A DNA stretch of 64,000 bases from Anthostomella pinea (GCA_963556695.1 CAUWAG010000011.1:496001-560000); one strand, 5' to 3'; positions 54,970 through 64,000 are shown, counted from the first letter of the stretch. Numbers and translations are program-made. The notes: generated by a model not told the origin, from the sequence alone.

Positions 54970-56625
54970 ATGGCATTGCGTTATAGCGAATCAGACTTAC
55001 AGCTTGCTGTCCAAGCTAAGCGACGCGACCCTCATATTACCATTAGCAAGCTTTCTAAGACTTTCCATGTCCCATACAATACCTTGAAGGCTAGAATCGC
55101 CGGCCGACCATCACGACGCGATAACATGCCTAATTCTTTGAAACTTACGGTTTCTGAAAAGAATGCCATTTGTTCCTTCATAATCGACCTGGATGCGCGA
55201 GCATTTCCGCCCTGGTACACTTATGTTGAAGATATGGCAAATCAATTGTTGGCGGCGCGCGGGACTGGACGCGTTGGAAAGAACTGGACGGCGAACTTCA
55301 TCAAACGTACACCAGGCCTCCGGACGCGTTTTCATCGGAGGATGGACTACGAGAGGGTCTTGAACGAAGATCCGGACGCGTATCGCGCGTGGTTTCGCCA
55401 AGTTGCGGCAGCAATCGCGAAACATGGTATCCAAGACGCGGATATTTACAACTTCGACGAGACTGGGTTTATGATGGGCATTATTGGGTCCGGCATGGTC
55501 ATTACAAGCGCCGAAAGACGTGGTAGGCCTAGACAAGCCCAGCAAGGCAACAGGGAATGGTCTACAGCAATTTCTGCTGTCAATGCTGATGGTTGGGTGG
55601 TCCCGCCGTTCATCATTCTACAGGGCAAAACCCACCTCGCGTCATGGTATCGCGACACGACATTACCACGCGATTGGAAGGTGGCCGTGTCCGATAATGG
55701 GTGGACTACGAACGAGATTGGGTTGGAATGGATTCGGCATTTCGACAAGTATACCAGACCGCGTATGACTGCCGGTAAACGCCTCCTCATCCTAGATGGT
55801 CACGAAAGCCACCATTCCCAGATCTTTGAGAGATATTGCCAGAACAACAGCATTATTACCCTTTGTATGCCTGCCCACTCGTCACACAGGCTCCAGCCTT
55901 TAGATGTCAGTTGTTTTAGCCCGCTCAAACGAGCGTACGGTCGCATGATTGAGGATCTCATGCAGTGTCATATAACCCATGTTTCAAAGGAGGACTTCCT
56001 TGCAGCGTTTTGTGAAGCACACAACGCTGCTATGACGCCAGGGAACATTCGAGCAAGTTTCAGTGCCACTGGGCTTGTTCCTTTTGACCCAGAAAGTGTC
56101 ATTTCGAAACTGGATGCTGTCGCTGTCGTACGAACACCGTCGCCAGACCCCAATCTGCCACCCACTACTTGGACTTCGAAGACGCCTACCACCATCAACG
56201 AAGCGGTCAACCAATCGGTTCATATCCGAAATCGAGTCAGAAACCACCAGGGAAGCTCACCTACATCAATAATTGATGCGTTGAGCTCGTTTTCAAAGGC
56301 TACATACGGTCTTATGCACAAGGTCGCTTTGGTTGATTCCCGGGTCCGCGAGCTAGAGGAGGCCAATCACCTACTAAGTAAACGCTGGAGGACAAAAAAC
56401 AAACGTCTAGTGAAAGGAGGAGTACTTTCTGTTGAAGATGCAGTAGGTCTCCAGGCTGTAAAGGATGGTAATGAGCTGGCAAGACAGGAAATGGGTGAAG
56501 ATAGTCGTCGTCCGAGGAGGGCGGCAGCGCGTGAGCGACATTGTGGCGTTTATGGCAACACTGGCCATAATGCGCGAACTTGTACAATAGAGATAGAAAC
56601 GTCTGAAGAAGAAGAATCCGATTGA
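54970..56625 (+). CDS. Pogo-like transposase, intact
   Basis: A 551-residue uninterrupted frame starting at the first ATG, 48 bp inside the left TIR. An N-terminal psq-type helix-turn-helix (SESDLQLAVQAKRRDPHITI, ARIAGRPSR) is followed by a CENP-B-type DNA-binding segment to about 135. The DDE core has Asp in IYNFDETGFMMG (about 160), LLILDGHESHH (about 275) and HRLQPLDVSCFSPL (about 320). The C-terminus has a coiled-coil-like stretch (VDSRVRELEEANHLLSKRWR) and a zinc-knuckle-like CGVYGNTGHNARTC in which the second Cys is Tyr (TGT to TAT). An acidic tail ends it. All three catalytic Asp are present. The enzyme should bind its duplicated TIR motifs and cut and paste at TA. No intron is needed. 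Confidence 0.9.
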   Translation: MALRYSESDLQLAVQAKRRDPHITISKLSKTFHVPYNTLKARIAGRPSRRDNMPNSLKLTVSEKNAICSFIIDLDARAFPPWYTYVEDMANQLLAARGTGRVGKNWTANFIKRTPGLRTRFHRRMDYERVLNEDPDAYRAWFRQVAAAIAKHGIQDADIYNFDETGFMMGIIGSGMVITSAERRGRPRQAQQGNREWSTAISAVNADGWVVPPFIILQGKTHLASWYRDTTLPRDWKVAVSDNGWTTNEIGLEWIRHFDKYTRPRMTAGKRLLILDGHESHHSQIFERYCQNNSIITLCMPAHSSHRLQPLDVSCFSPLKRAYGRMIEDLMQCHITHVSKEDFLAAFCEAHNAAMTPGNIRASFSATGLVPFDPESVISKLDAVAVVRTPSPDPNLPPTTWTSKTPTTINEAVNQSVHIRNRVRNHQGSSPTSIIDALSSFSKATYGLMHKVALVDSRVRELEEANHLLSKRWRTKNKRLVKGGVLSVEDAVGLQAVKDGNELARQEMGEDSRRPRRAAARERHCGVYGNTGHNARTCTIEIETSEEEESD

Positions 56626-56680
56626 TTAGATTGAATTAAATGCGTTGTGGTCGAGTTATTTGACATGTTGGTTAAAAGAT

Positions 56681-56731
56681 TGGTGAAAAGTTGCCGCTCG
56701 CTTGTAATTGCCGCTCGCTTGTGACCTACGT
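56681..56731 (-). repeat. Right TIR of pogo-like element
   Basis: Perfect inverted copy of the left TIR, followed by TA at 56732-56733. Confidence 0.95.
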
Positions 56732-57727
56732 TAATTATAAAATAAAATACAAATATAAAAAGTTTTTTTTGAAAATAATTTTATCATTATAATGTGTAAG
56801 TAAATAAAATTCATATATGTATAACGTTATATAAATAAAATATCCCTAAGTTTTGTTCAAAAGATAAAAGTTATTTAAAATGAGTATTTTATTTTATTTT
56901 ATTTAATAAATTTTTTATAAATTATCACATACGAGGCGGCAAGTACTTATAGGTGTATATACTTACGTATGAAGCGACCTAGCTAGTCTTAGTATAGTTT
57001 TAAAATAAATGGGACTTAGTAATAAATTAATAAAGGGAACAGTAAAGCTAGCAATAAGAAAACCTTGAATTATTATATAACTAAGTAATGAAATAAGAAA
57101 CCCGTAGTATAAATAAAGATATAGTAAATAGTAAGGGTTTAAATAGCGCAGCGGGTAAACCTCGTTACCTTTATTTTTTAACTAGTAATAAAAACTAAGG
57201 TTTAATTATTATTAAAATAAGGTTTGAATTTACGATGTGTTAATTTTTACAACTAACCTTTAATTAACTTATAAAATCAATTGACTTACTTAATTGTTAT
57301 TTTTTTATGTTAGTTATTAAGAGTTAAATCCAATAAAAAAAGGTAAAAACAAACAAAACATGGTTAAATTAATAACGGTTAAAATAATTGATCAAAGCTT
57401 CATTAAGTTAGCTATGTTAAAAGTTTTTATATTCTTTTATTAAATCGTCAATTAGCCTAACAGCTATTTAAGCATATGACTACTTTGACCGTGGTATTGA
57501 TAAATATAGCTAATGTATACTTATTAAGAGGTATATTTATCTATTCAACGATATACTCATAACTATATCGTTAAATCAGTTGATATCATATGAAATACAT
57601 AGAGATATTTTATATAAATACGTATTAAATCCAATTGAAAATAGCTCTATCGCGCCGACCTTTTAATAATTAAGCACTTTTTATTTGTTTATTTAACATT
57701 GAACCCTTATCTAGTTAAATGTTTAAC
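56732..57727. other. AT-rich gene-free stretch
   Basis: Strongly AT-rich with no ORFs. A possible Pol III-like relic occurs here: TAGCGCAGCGGG (57144-57155, perfect A-box form) and GGTTTGAATTT (57221-57231, B-box-like). Confidence 0.5.
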
Positions 57728-57931
57728 TGTTGGATCCATGCGACTCTAGCCTGCAAACCATCTATACCAGGACCCACATGTATGATTAGATAAGATAAGA
57801 TAGTGGATTGAGAGGGCACTTGGCCAGACCTTCGAGTCCAGCTAGATTCCTCTCAATCCAACCATCAGCAACATCATGACCTTGACCCCATACTCGAGTA
57901 TTATGATTGATGGTTCAAGCCTGTTCCAACA
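57728..57931 (+). repeat. 5' LTR of LTR family A element
   Basis: 204 bp; matches the solo LTR at 11198-11401 and the LTRs at 14471, 46110 and 60786. Confidence 0.85.
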
Positions 57932-58508
57932 CTGATCAGTGTTGTCTCCCAAGGCAACACAGATAAGCAAGGAAAAAAAGAGATCTTACTGTATCAACGT
58001 TCCTGACACGAGACTCGGGATACAGCCAAAGATCTGGATCTTCTGTCGCAAATGTTCTTCCAGAGGAGGCGATTCGAGGCACAGCACAAGATCCGAGATT
58101 TTCTACTGGAAACGTCCCTCCAGAGGCGCCTCAAGGCAGTAGATTACGCTGCAACCACAGCAATATTCACATTTCTGCGCGGCAGCACAGACTGTTGACA
58201 GAACCTTCCCCTACGCGTAAACTCTCACGCACGCGCAAGTTTTCGCGACCACTGCAAATGTCTTTGCGCATTTCCTCATTTTCGTACATCCCGCATATAT
58301 TCGACAACATGGCCACCAGCAATGGCAACAGCGAAATCCAAGTCGCTCAAGACCCTGCAGATATTATGAGAGATGAGAAGCTACAATATCTCAGCGACCG
58401 CAACCTACATGTCAACCTTGTCGACCTCATCGATCTTGATCGCATCAGATTTGGAAAACAAGCCGACCTTAAACATGGCGAGGATACCCATTTCAACTGG
58501 TACACCTC

Positions 58509-58887
58509 TTGTCTCCACAATACCCACTCCTGTGAGGTTTTTCCCCTTGTGGTTTCTCTTGCCAGCAGATAACAAACACCTATTTCACCCACTAATGCGA
58601 CATATATCGAACGGCTACTGGAACGATATGTACGCCAGAGGACTGAGGTTCACTGGGTCGCTCTGTCACTGGATAAGAGGTTTTTCTGACAGAATCATGC
58701 TTGGGTATTGACTAAAACCATCTGGACACTCCAGATTGGTACCGTTACAGCGAGGATAGGCTCGTGCGCGGATTTGAATGTATCTAGACTGACATCTCTA
58801 TAACCTTGCGATGCAATGGCTCTGGGAGGCGTGGTTTGCCCTGTTGAGGAACTGCACCCACGATAAATACAATCAATCAATCAATCA
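58509..58887 (+). mobile_element. SINE copy 2, 5'-truncated, inserted in gag
   Basis: About 379 bp, roughly 95 percent identical by eye to the corresponding part of the SINE at 61256-61818; it lacks the tRNA-like head. It ends CACGATAAATACAATCAATC. Imperfect flanking repeats AACTG(G/C)TACACCT lie at about 58494-58506 and 58887-58899, consistent with a target-site duplication. Confidence 0.85.
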
Positions 58888-59898
58888 ACTGCTACACCTT
58901 GTCATATATCGACCGTTATAACAATTGTTGCACAGCAAGAAGGCCAAAAGGTTGCATATCTGCTGTATTGGTGTTGTTGTTGTTAAAGGTCTGGAGGTGG
59001 TGCGCAGCTGCAGTGGATGTGCGCAATATGCCAGCCCAAGTGGGTCACGTGACCACGCAAGAACAATGCTAAGACGCCCGTCCCCTTCGAGATTCACGAG
59101 ACATTCCAGATGGACTTTGAGAAGGTTGAGCGCACCATACGAGGCATCTTTAGGAAATGCCTCAACTCCAAGGGAATCTACCTAACAAAGCAAACCACTC
59201 TATCACAGACGCCCTTGCCAACCTTGTCACCGCAGAGGACCTTCCAATCTGGAACAAAGTCTTACTTGACAGAGCAAGAACTGCTTATCCGCACCCAAAT
59301 GTCTGGAAAATCATTGATGTCTGCATGGCTACACAGACTGATGCTCCCAATGCTGATACCCCAGATTTGATTGATCCTCATGATGACATCCTTTCGGTTA
59401 CCGCCGAACATGCATCACAAAAGACTACCCCAGATCTGAATCTAACCCAGTACCAGAATCCCTCACCACCGCAAATCTCAACGGCATATGCAACTGGCAA
59501 CTTCATGCCCGATCCTCGGCACATCGCTATCACACCAGACCCTGGCTTCAGAACATACCAGCAGCACAACCAATGGCTACAGAATCAACCACCTGATCCA
59601 TATACCCGGATTTCTCCTATCTTAGTGGCGAACGAGGACCTAGCTCCCATATTGATTGTACCATTTGCCAAGATCTGGAAAGAGAAGAACTGCTATTCAG
59701 GATGACCCTATGATATTCTGGACGATAAGATACGCTATTTCCTAAACACATGTTCTACCATTGGTATCAAGCCTGGCCAGTTCCGTGCAGTATCGCCCCA
59801 AGTCCTCACTGGCACAGCTCAAGAATACTTTATTCACCACATCAGCCGTCACTCAATGTTCTCAGACATGTACAACCATATCAAGGCACATTTTGACA

Positions 59899-59926
59899 TG
59901 TTTTGTATTTAACGTGGGGGATAAAT
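59899..59926 (-). mobile_element. 28-bp micro-insertion of the LINE 3' end
   Basis: The 28-bp insert contains TTTTGTATTTAACGTGGGGG, the extreme 3' end of the LINE family in minus orientation. It is flanked by exact 11-bp repeats ACATTTTGACA (59888-59898 and 59927-59937). The homologous gag at 44.6 kb has the uninterrupted sequence. A few bases at the 5' side are not from the LINE. Confidence 0.9.
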
Positions 59927-60264
59927 ACATTTTGACACAGAAGTCAACAAGACTCAATATCATCGTGATTGGTCAGTAATCACCTATACCAACATGAAGG
60001 CACGACCTGAGAACGCTGGCAAGACTGGCATTACCTCCATTTGTTAACCAGAAGCCGCATTCGACTATTCTGTTACAGCCCAAACCTGAGAACCTTCTGA
60101 CAAAGATATCAAGATGCTAAACAAACGCATTTAATAACAACTAGACAACAAGTCACATGGACTTTGATTTGTGACAATTGATCTATTTACTGTCAAACTC
60201 TTTATGTTTATTAATAAATCATTTATCAATAATAAGGACCTATCATTATAGATCGGATTTGTCA

Positions 60265-60728
60265 TTATCTTCAGGACGGAATTATCTGGTAGTGGCGAGA
60301 TATTCACATTTGATCTGACCGGAAATATTATTCATTGGTCCTTTAAGAGAGTTACACAAAGCGTTCTAGCTTCTGAAGTCTATGGCATGGTTGCTGGCTA
60401 TGATTACGGATACGGGATCCACCGTACACTGGCAACTATCTGCCAATGCCTTGAAGTACCTACGATCCCCCTGATCCTCTGCACAGACTCATACTCGTTA
60501 TACCAGTGCCTTGTCAAGCTGGGCACTACCAATGAAAAGCGTCTGATGATCAACGTCATGGCGCTCCGGCAATCATACGAGAATCATGAGACCACAGAAA
60601 TCCGATGGATCCATGGTGAAGACAACCCTGCTGACTCAATGACCAAGTCGTCTCCAAACAAAGCCCTTAGCAGTCTTGTTTCTGATAATAAGACAACAGT
60701 TCGAGTTGAGGGTTGGGTTCAACGTTGA
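60265..60728 (+). pseudogene. Copia-type RNase H C-terminal fragment of LTR family A
   Basis: The frame reads FDLTGNIIHWSFKRVTQSVL, ASEVYGMVAGYDYG, LILCTDSYSLYQCLVKLGTT and IRWIHGEDNPADSMTKSSPN, up to the stop at 60728. ADSMTK corresponds to the Copia ADxLTK ending; catalytic-type acidic residues in ASEVY and CTDSYS are retained. The N-terminal RNase H strand and the whole RT are missing. The frame is open over about 150 codons. Confidence 0.75.
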
Positions 60729-60785
60729 GATTACCTGGATGATTGGTTTGATGGAATCGCGACTATGAAAAGAGAGAGTATCCTG

Positions 60786-60989
60786 TGTTGGATCCATGCG
60801 ATTCCAACCTTCAAACCATCCATACCAGATCCATATGTATGATTAGATAAGAGATTAGATACCGGATTGTGAGGTCACTTAGCCAGACCTGCGAGTCCAG
60901 CTGTACCTCTCAATCCAAACTATTAGCAACATCATAACCTTGACCCCATACTCGAGTATTATGACTGATTGTTCAAGCCTGTTCCAACA
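60786..60989 (+). repeat. 3' LTR of LTR family A element
   Basis: 204 bp; homology ends exactly at CCAACA, which together with the solo LTR defines the true LTR end. Confidence 0.85.
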
Positions 60990-61736
60990 TATTTGTTAAT
61001 TTTTTAAAATTATGGGAATTGAGTTACTTTCAGACAAGGTAGCTAGACCAATATAAGGTAGGCTTTAACGAAATTTTATTTCATCATTGTGAGTTATTAT
61101 GTTGTTCTTAATTCTACTTAATTGATAATAAGTAAGAGGCAAACCACATATAAAACGGGCTTTCTTAAGAGAATATAAATTTATTTTATAAATTACGTAA
61201 CAACGTGTAATTTATGTTTTGTGAATTACTATATGCTTTTATATGTGTTATGTTATGTTTGTTTGTTTGTTTCGTCTGTATTTATCGAGGGTGCAGTCCC
61301 TCAACAGGGCAATCCACGCCTCCAAGAGCCATTGCATCGCAAGGTTGTAGAGGTGTCAGTCTAGATACATTCAAATCCGCGCACGAGCCTATCCTCGCTG
61401 TAGCGGTACCAATTTGGAGTGTCCAGATGGTTTTAGTCAATACCCAAGCATGATTCTGTCAGAAAAACCTCTTATCCAGTGACAGAGCGACACAGTGAAC
61501 CTCAGTCCTCTGGCGTACATAACGTTTCAGTAGCCGTTCGATATATGTCGCATTAGTGGGTGAAATAGGTGTTTGTTATCTGCTGGCGAGAGAAACCACA
61601 AGGGGAAAAACCTTGCAGGAGTGGGTATTGTGGAGACAAGCTGCTTGGCTATCGGGCTCTGCGATAATGGGGCCTCTCCACTGTCGTATGCTGGTTGTCG
61701 ACTCGCACAAGCTGGGTCAGAAAGAGGGCCATAGCA

Positions 61737-61747
61737 GAATTCGAACC
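61737..61747 (-). promoter_or_regulatory. Pol III B box of SINE
   Basis: GGTTCGAATTC matches the GGTTCRANNCC pattern but for its penultimate base. The 51-nt gap to the A box is longer than in most tRNA genes but tolerated. Confidence 0.75.
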
Positions 61748-61798
61748 CACTTGTTCTCGTCGCCCACCGCACAAATGAGAACACAACCAGGCGCATTT

Positions 61799-61811
61799 GA
61801 CCATTGCGCCA
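61799..61811 (-). promoter_or_regulatory. Pol III A box of SINE
   Basis: TGGCGCAATGGTC fits the TRGYNNARNNGG pattern of tRNA A boxes, at the expected place after the acceptor stem. Confidence 0.75.
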
Positions 61812-61831
61812 TACGGCCATGTGTTATGTTA

Positions 61832-63392
61832 AGTTTTTTTATTCTGATTATTTTAAAGTAATATGACCGTATAATATTTGACTTTAAATAATAGATTGCA
61901 AATGCAAATGGTTTAGATGTCGAATTAAAACTTTTGAAATATTTATTCTTTGAGATTGAAATATACTATAGGTTTTAATATTATCAAAGTTTAATAAATA
62001 CTTTGAATTAAATTATACTATAATAGTTATTAATTGTTAAAAAGATTTGGCTTAAAAGCTATAAAATGAGCTTAAACCTATTTACTTCTGAGGGAATTAC
62101 TTAAAACTCTGAACTAAAACTTTTAAAAATAATGTTTTAAAACTTTATTTATAATACGAGTTTTGATATCTTTTTTTTTCAAACGGTTTAAGCCTAGGTT
62201 TATGAAGCTAAATACTTCGACTCGACTTAATACGCCTTCGACCTTTAAATAGCCTTAACCGCGTTTTTTTAAATGGCCTCGCATAGCTTATAACGTACGT
62301 AAAAATATATTTATAAAAGGCCCATTATTTATCTCCGTATATAATTCGAAAATACCATTAAATTCCTAGTTAATTTCGATTGAAGCTTCAACAACGCCTT
62401 TTCTTAAATTTAACAAAGTACCCTTTATCGTACGTAACGTTTTATTTTATTTATTCAATTAAGTATTACGCGGTTCTTTCCACAACGTAACGGTCTAATA
62501 CTTTATCGATTTTGAAAAACCTGTAAAAATCGCGAACTAAATTCCTATCTTCCTCGATAACTTCGATTAGCTTATTCCGTAAAAAAACATTGCAACTTTA
62601 TGAGTTCGAGGCTTCCAAACAATTATAAATCGGCTTTAAACAATAAATAGAAACCATTAAGTAAATACTCTATAGTATTTTAAAACCTAGCTTACAAGCT
62701 TAATAATTTACTTTTTTTAAAATAATCTTATTAAGCTTTGCAACGTCTTGTTGCTTTAATAATTCGCTAACACATATGCGTAACATGAATAAATATTAAT
62801 ATACTAGGTTTTTTTGGACTTTCTAACCTTACGTAATACGATATAACGCTTTATTATAATATATACCGTTAAAAACTTAACGATTTGAACATCTTTTATA
62901 TATATATCCTTGTTAAACGCGAATTATTGTCCTTAATAAGCAAACTATTGAAATAAAGGTTACGTTTTATGATGCATTCATTAAAGCTCCAACATAAATT
63001 GTTTACTATTTCATTATTTAATCTATTAATAGGCCAAAATTTTGAGATTGTTTAAAAAAACCGTGAAGTAAATATAGCATTAATAATGAAACGTAATTTT
63101 AACCGTTAAAATTTTCCGATCAAACAAACCTTCCGTTTAGAAGTAATAAATAATAAAATATCGCAACTTAATTCCTACGGCTTTTTAAAAACCAGGTTAT
63201 ATTTTTTATACGGACTTAAAGTTTTTATCCAAATTAATAACCTTAGAAATTTCCTAGCTCTATAATAATAAGTTTATAACTATAACTTTTTTAATTTCCT
63301 GGGTTATATATATATAATACTTGAAAATAACTTTAATATACTTATCATACTTATATGGATAAGTTATAGTATATCGTACTCGAAAAATCCAT
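61832..63392. other. AT-rich gene-free stretch
   Basis: Extremely A/T-rich with no open frame of note. It looks like an old, heavily mutated repeat block; no homology to other parts of the window was recognised by eye. Confidence 0.5.
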
Positions 63393-63394
63393 TA

Positions 63395-63817
63395 ACGTAG
63401 ATGACAAGCGAGCTGCGAATACAAGCGAGCTGCGAGGTGGGGCTTCTATACATAAAAAGTCGGTGCGTAACCGTGCGTCTACCTTTTGGAAAAAAATCGG
63501 TAAAATCCCGGGCCTGCTGCATTTAATGAAGCCTTTTCTATAGGTAACAATGATAGATAGCAATTATTTTTCACTGATTTAATAGCCTGTGGATCCTAAA
63601 AAGCCTTTTTTACAAGGGTAGTTTTAGCGTATTTTGAAATAAGTATTGAAATAAAATAGCTATAAACCTAGAAAAAGTAATATTGATGTATTTTTCAAGT
63701 TGTAAACCTAAAAAAAAGGTCCGAGATGTTTCCGATTTTTTTTCGTCAAGTTAAAAATTAGCGCACTGACGTTTTTTGTATGGAAGCTCCACCTCGCAGC
63801 TCGCTTGTCATCTACGG
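63395..63817. mobile_element. MITE related to the 54.9-kb pogo element
   Basis: 423 bp flanked by TA (63393-63394 and 63818-63819). TIRs share CGTAGATGACAAGCGAGCTG and continue as GAGGTGG(G/A)GCTTC(T/C)ATACA, with similarity over about 60 bp. The left arm has a second copy of ACAAGCGAGCTGCG; the right arm has one. The motif ACAAGCGAGC and the start ACGTAG agree with the intact element's TIRs, so that transposase family may mobilise it. The interior has no transposase remnant. Confidence 0.8.
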
Positions 63818-64000
63818 TATAAGCTTAGAAGGTATTTATTGATAATACCTTCAATATAGCGTTATAATAGCGACCGTAATAAGATATATGTAAATCGATA
63901 GGGCGAAAATAAGTTCGAACCTGCTATACGACGCCTATATAATATACTATACGTTTACATATATTAATTGTTTAAATTTCTATTATTTTATAGCTTTATA

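Larger units (their letters stand above)
54872..56731 (+). mobile_element. Complete pogo-like DNA transposon, possibly autonomous
   Basis: Perfect 51-bp terminal inverted repeats (54872-54922 and 56681-56731) flanked by TA. Each TIR holds two direct copies of ACAAGCGAGCGGCAA, 17 bp apart, probably the transposase binding sites. One intact transposase gene fills the interior. The element lies inside AT-rich DNA but is itself of normal composition, which points to recent insertion. A short non-autonomous relative lies at 63395-63817. Confidence 0.92.
58310..60045 (+). pseudogene. Gag-like protein of LTR family A, interrupted by two retroposon insertions
   Basis: It starts at ATG 58310 (MATSNGNSEIQVAQDPADIM) and runs to EDTHFNWY near 58505, where the SINE is inserted. 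It resumes as CYTLSYIDRYNN at about 58888. After frame changes it reads HSITDALANLVTAEDLPIWN, ISTAYATGNFMPDPRHIAIT and KIWKEKNCYSG, a TGA (59704), then DDKIRYFLNTCSTIGIKPGQ. The 28-bp LINE insert splits the AHFD/TEVNKTQYHRDW segment at 59899. The partner sequence at 44-45.7 kb shows the uninterrupted order. Confidence 0.75.
57728..60989 (+). mobile_element. LTR family A element, internally deleted, with both LTRs
   Basis: Two 204-bp LTRs (57728-57931 and 60786-60989) with ends TGTTGGA and TCCAACA bound a 2.85-kb interior. The interior has a leader, a broken gag, and the last part of a Copia-type RNase H; protease, integrase and most of the RT are missing. A SINE (58509-58887) and a 28-bp LINE insertion (59899-59926) interrupt it. 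The flanking 5 bp differ (TTAAC and TATTT), so no target-site duplication is visible. Confidence 0.85.
61256..61818 (-). mobile_element. Full-length tRNA-headed SINE with target-site duplication
   Basis: On the minus strand, 563 bp. The head starts GGCCGTATGGCGCAATGGTC and can fold as tRNA: acceptor GGCCGTA with TATGGCC, D-stem GCGC/GCGC, and a T-arm with loop TTCGAAT. The anticodon arm is replaced by a long stem (GTTCTC/GAGAAC). An unrelated middle follows, then about 170 nt related to the 3' end of the LINE family, and an (AAAC)n tail. Exact 13-bp direct repeats (TAACATAACACAT in element orientation) flank it at 61819-61831 and 61243-61255. SINEs are non-coding, transcribed by Pol III, and copied by a partner LINE's enzyme. 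Confidence 0.88.

Noticed and set aside
54697..57220. Possible centromere-like AT-rich DNA.
   Set aside because: The AT-rich blocks are short and interrupted by complete transposons and host gene remains; nothing specific to centromeres can be seen.
58373..58711. Plus-strand ORF of 112 codons across gag and SINE.
   Set aside because: It crosses a retroposon junction and has no family similarity; it is a chance frame.
61527..61820. 97-codon minus-strand ORF over the SINE.
   Set aside because: It starts in the tRNA-like head and runs through the non-coding SINE body; SINEs are not translated and the other copies have no matching frame.

Overview
The window looks like a transposon-rich, gene-poor block of a filamentous ascomycete (Pezizomycotina) genome. 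The evidence is short introns (49-174 nt) with GTAAGT/GTACGT donors and CTAAC/CTGAC-type branch points, fungal-only protein families (DUF7924-, DUF6604- and HNH_2-like), Tad/I-type LINEs with a C-terminal RNase H, pogo/Fot1-type transposases, and AT-rich islands. Many nonsense codons in the elements are C-to-T or G-to-A transitions, often in a CpA context, as expected for RIP or deamination. I did not compute genome-wide indices and cannot name the species.

Layout. 1-2.7 kb: remains of host genes (SF1 helicase C-terminus; an unknown basic protein). 2.7-4.9: complete pogo-like element with about 50-bp terminal inverted repeats (TIRs) and TA duplication. 5.15-10.95: near-full-length decayed LINE on the minus strand, with a SINE 3' tail and a solo LTR beyond it. 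11.5-12.6: intact alpha/beta hydrolase gene. 13.7-16.6: repeat X, a LINE fragment, an LTR remnant, a minisatellite and a MITE. 16.7-18.5: apparently intact five-exon serine carboxypeptidase gene. 18.5-23.9: young Copia element (LTRs differ at one base) inserted 21 bp after that gene's stop codon. 24.7-26.9: hAT remnant joined to a DUF7924 gene fragment. 28-33: a possible very small gene, a broken hypothetical, an RNase III-like gene and a broken FMN-dehydrogenase gene. 33.1-38.2: LINE with a 14-bp target-site duplication and intact ORF1. 40.2-43.9: a DUF6604/Gypsy chimeric ORF and a frameshifted host gene. 43.9-47.8: truncated LTR element and a decayed pogo copy. 48-49.7: consecutive fragments of three host genes (HNH_2, CLC channel, Seh1-like). 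51.4-54: kinase gene cut by a LINE insertion. 54.9-56.7: intact pogo-like transposase element in AT-rich DNA. 57.7-61: internally deleted LTR element carrying a SINE and a 28-bp LINE insertion. 61.3-61.8: full-length tRNA-headed SINE. 63.4-63.8: MITE whose TIRs resemble those of the 54.9-56.7 element.

How the parts work together. The most interesting content is a complete-looking LINE/SINE partnership. The SINE has a tRNA-like Pol III head (A and B boxes), its own middle, and a 3' region of about 170 nt related to the 3' end of the window's LINE family, so LINE reverse transcriptase probably mobilises it. One SINE copy has a perfect 13-bp target-site duplication. A second pair of this kind is the autonomous pogo-like element and the short MITE that shares its duplicated TIR motif. 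Only the hydrolase, the carboxypeptidase and perhaps the small RNase III-like gene look like functioning host genes; nearly all other host sequence is truncated or frameshifted.
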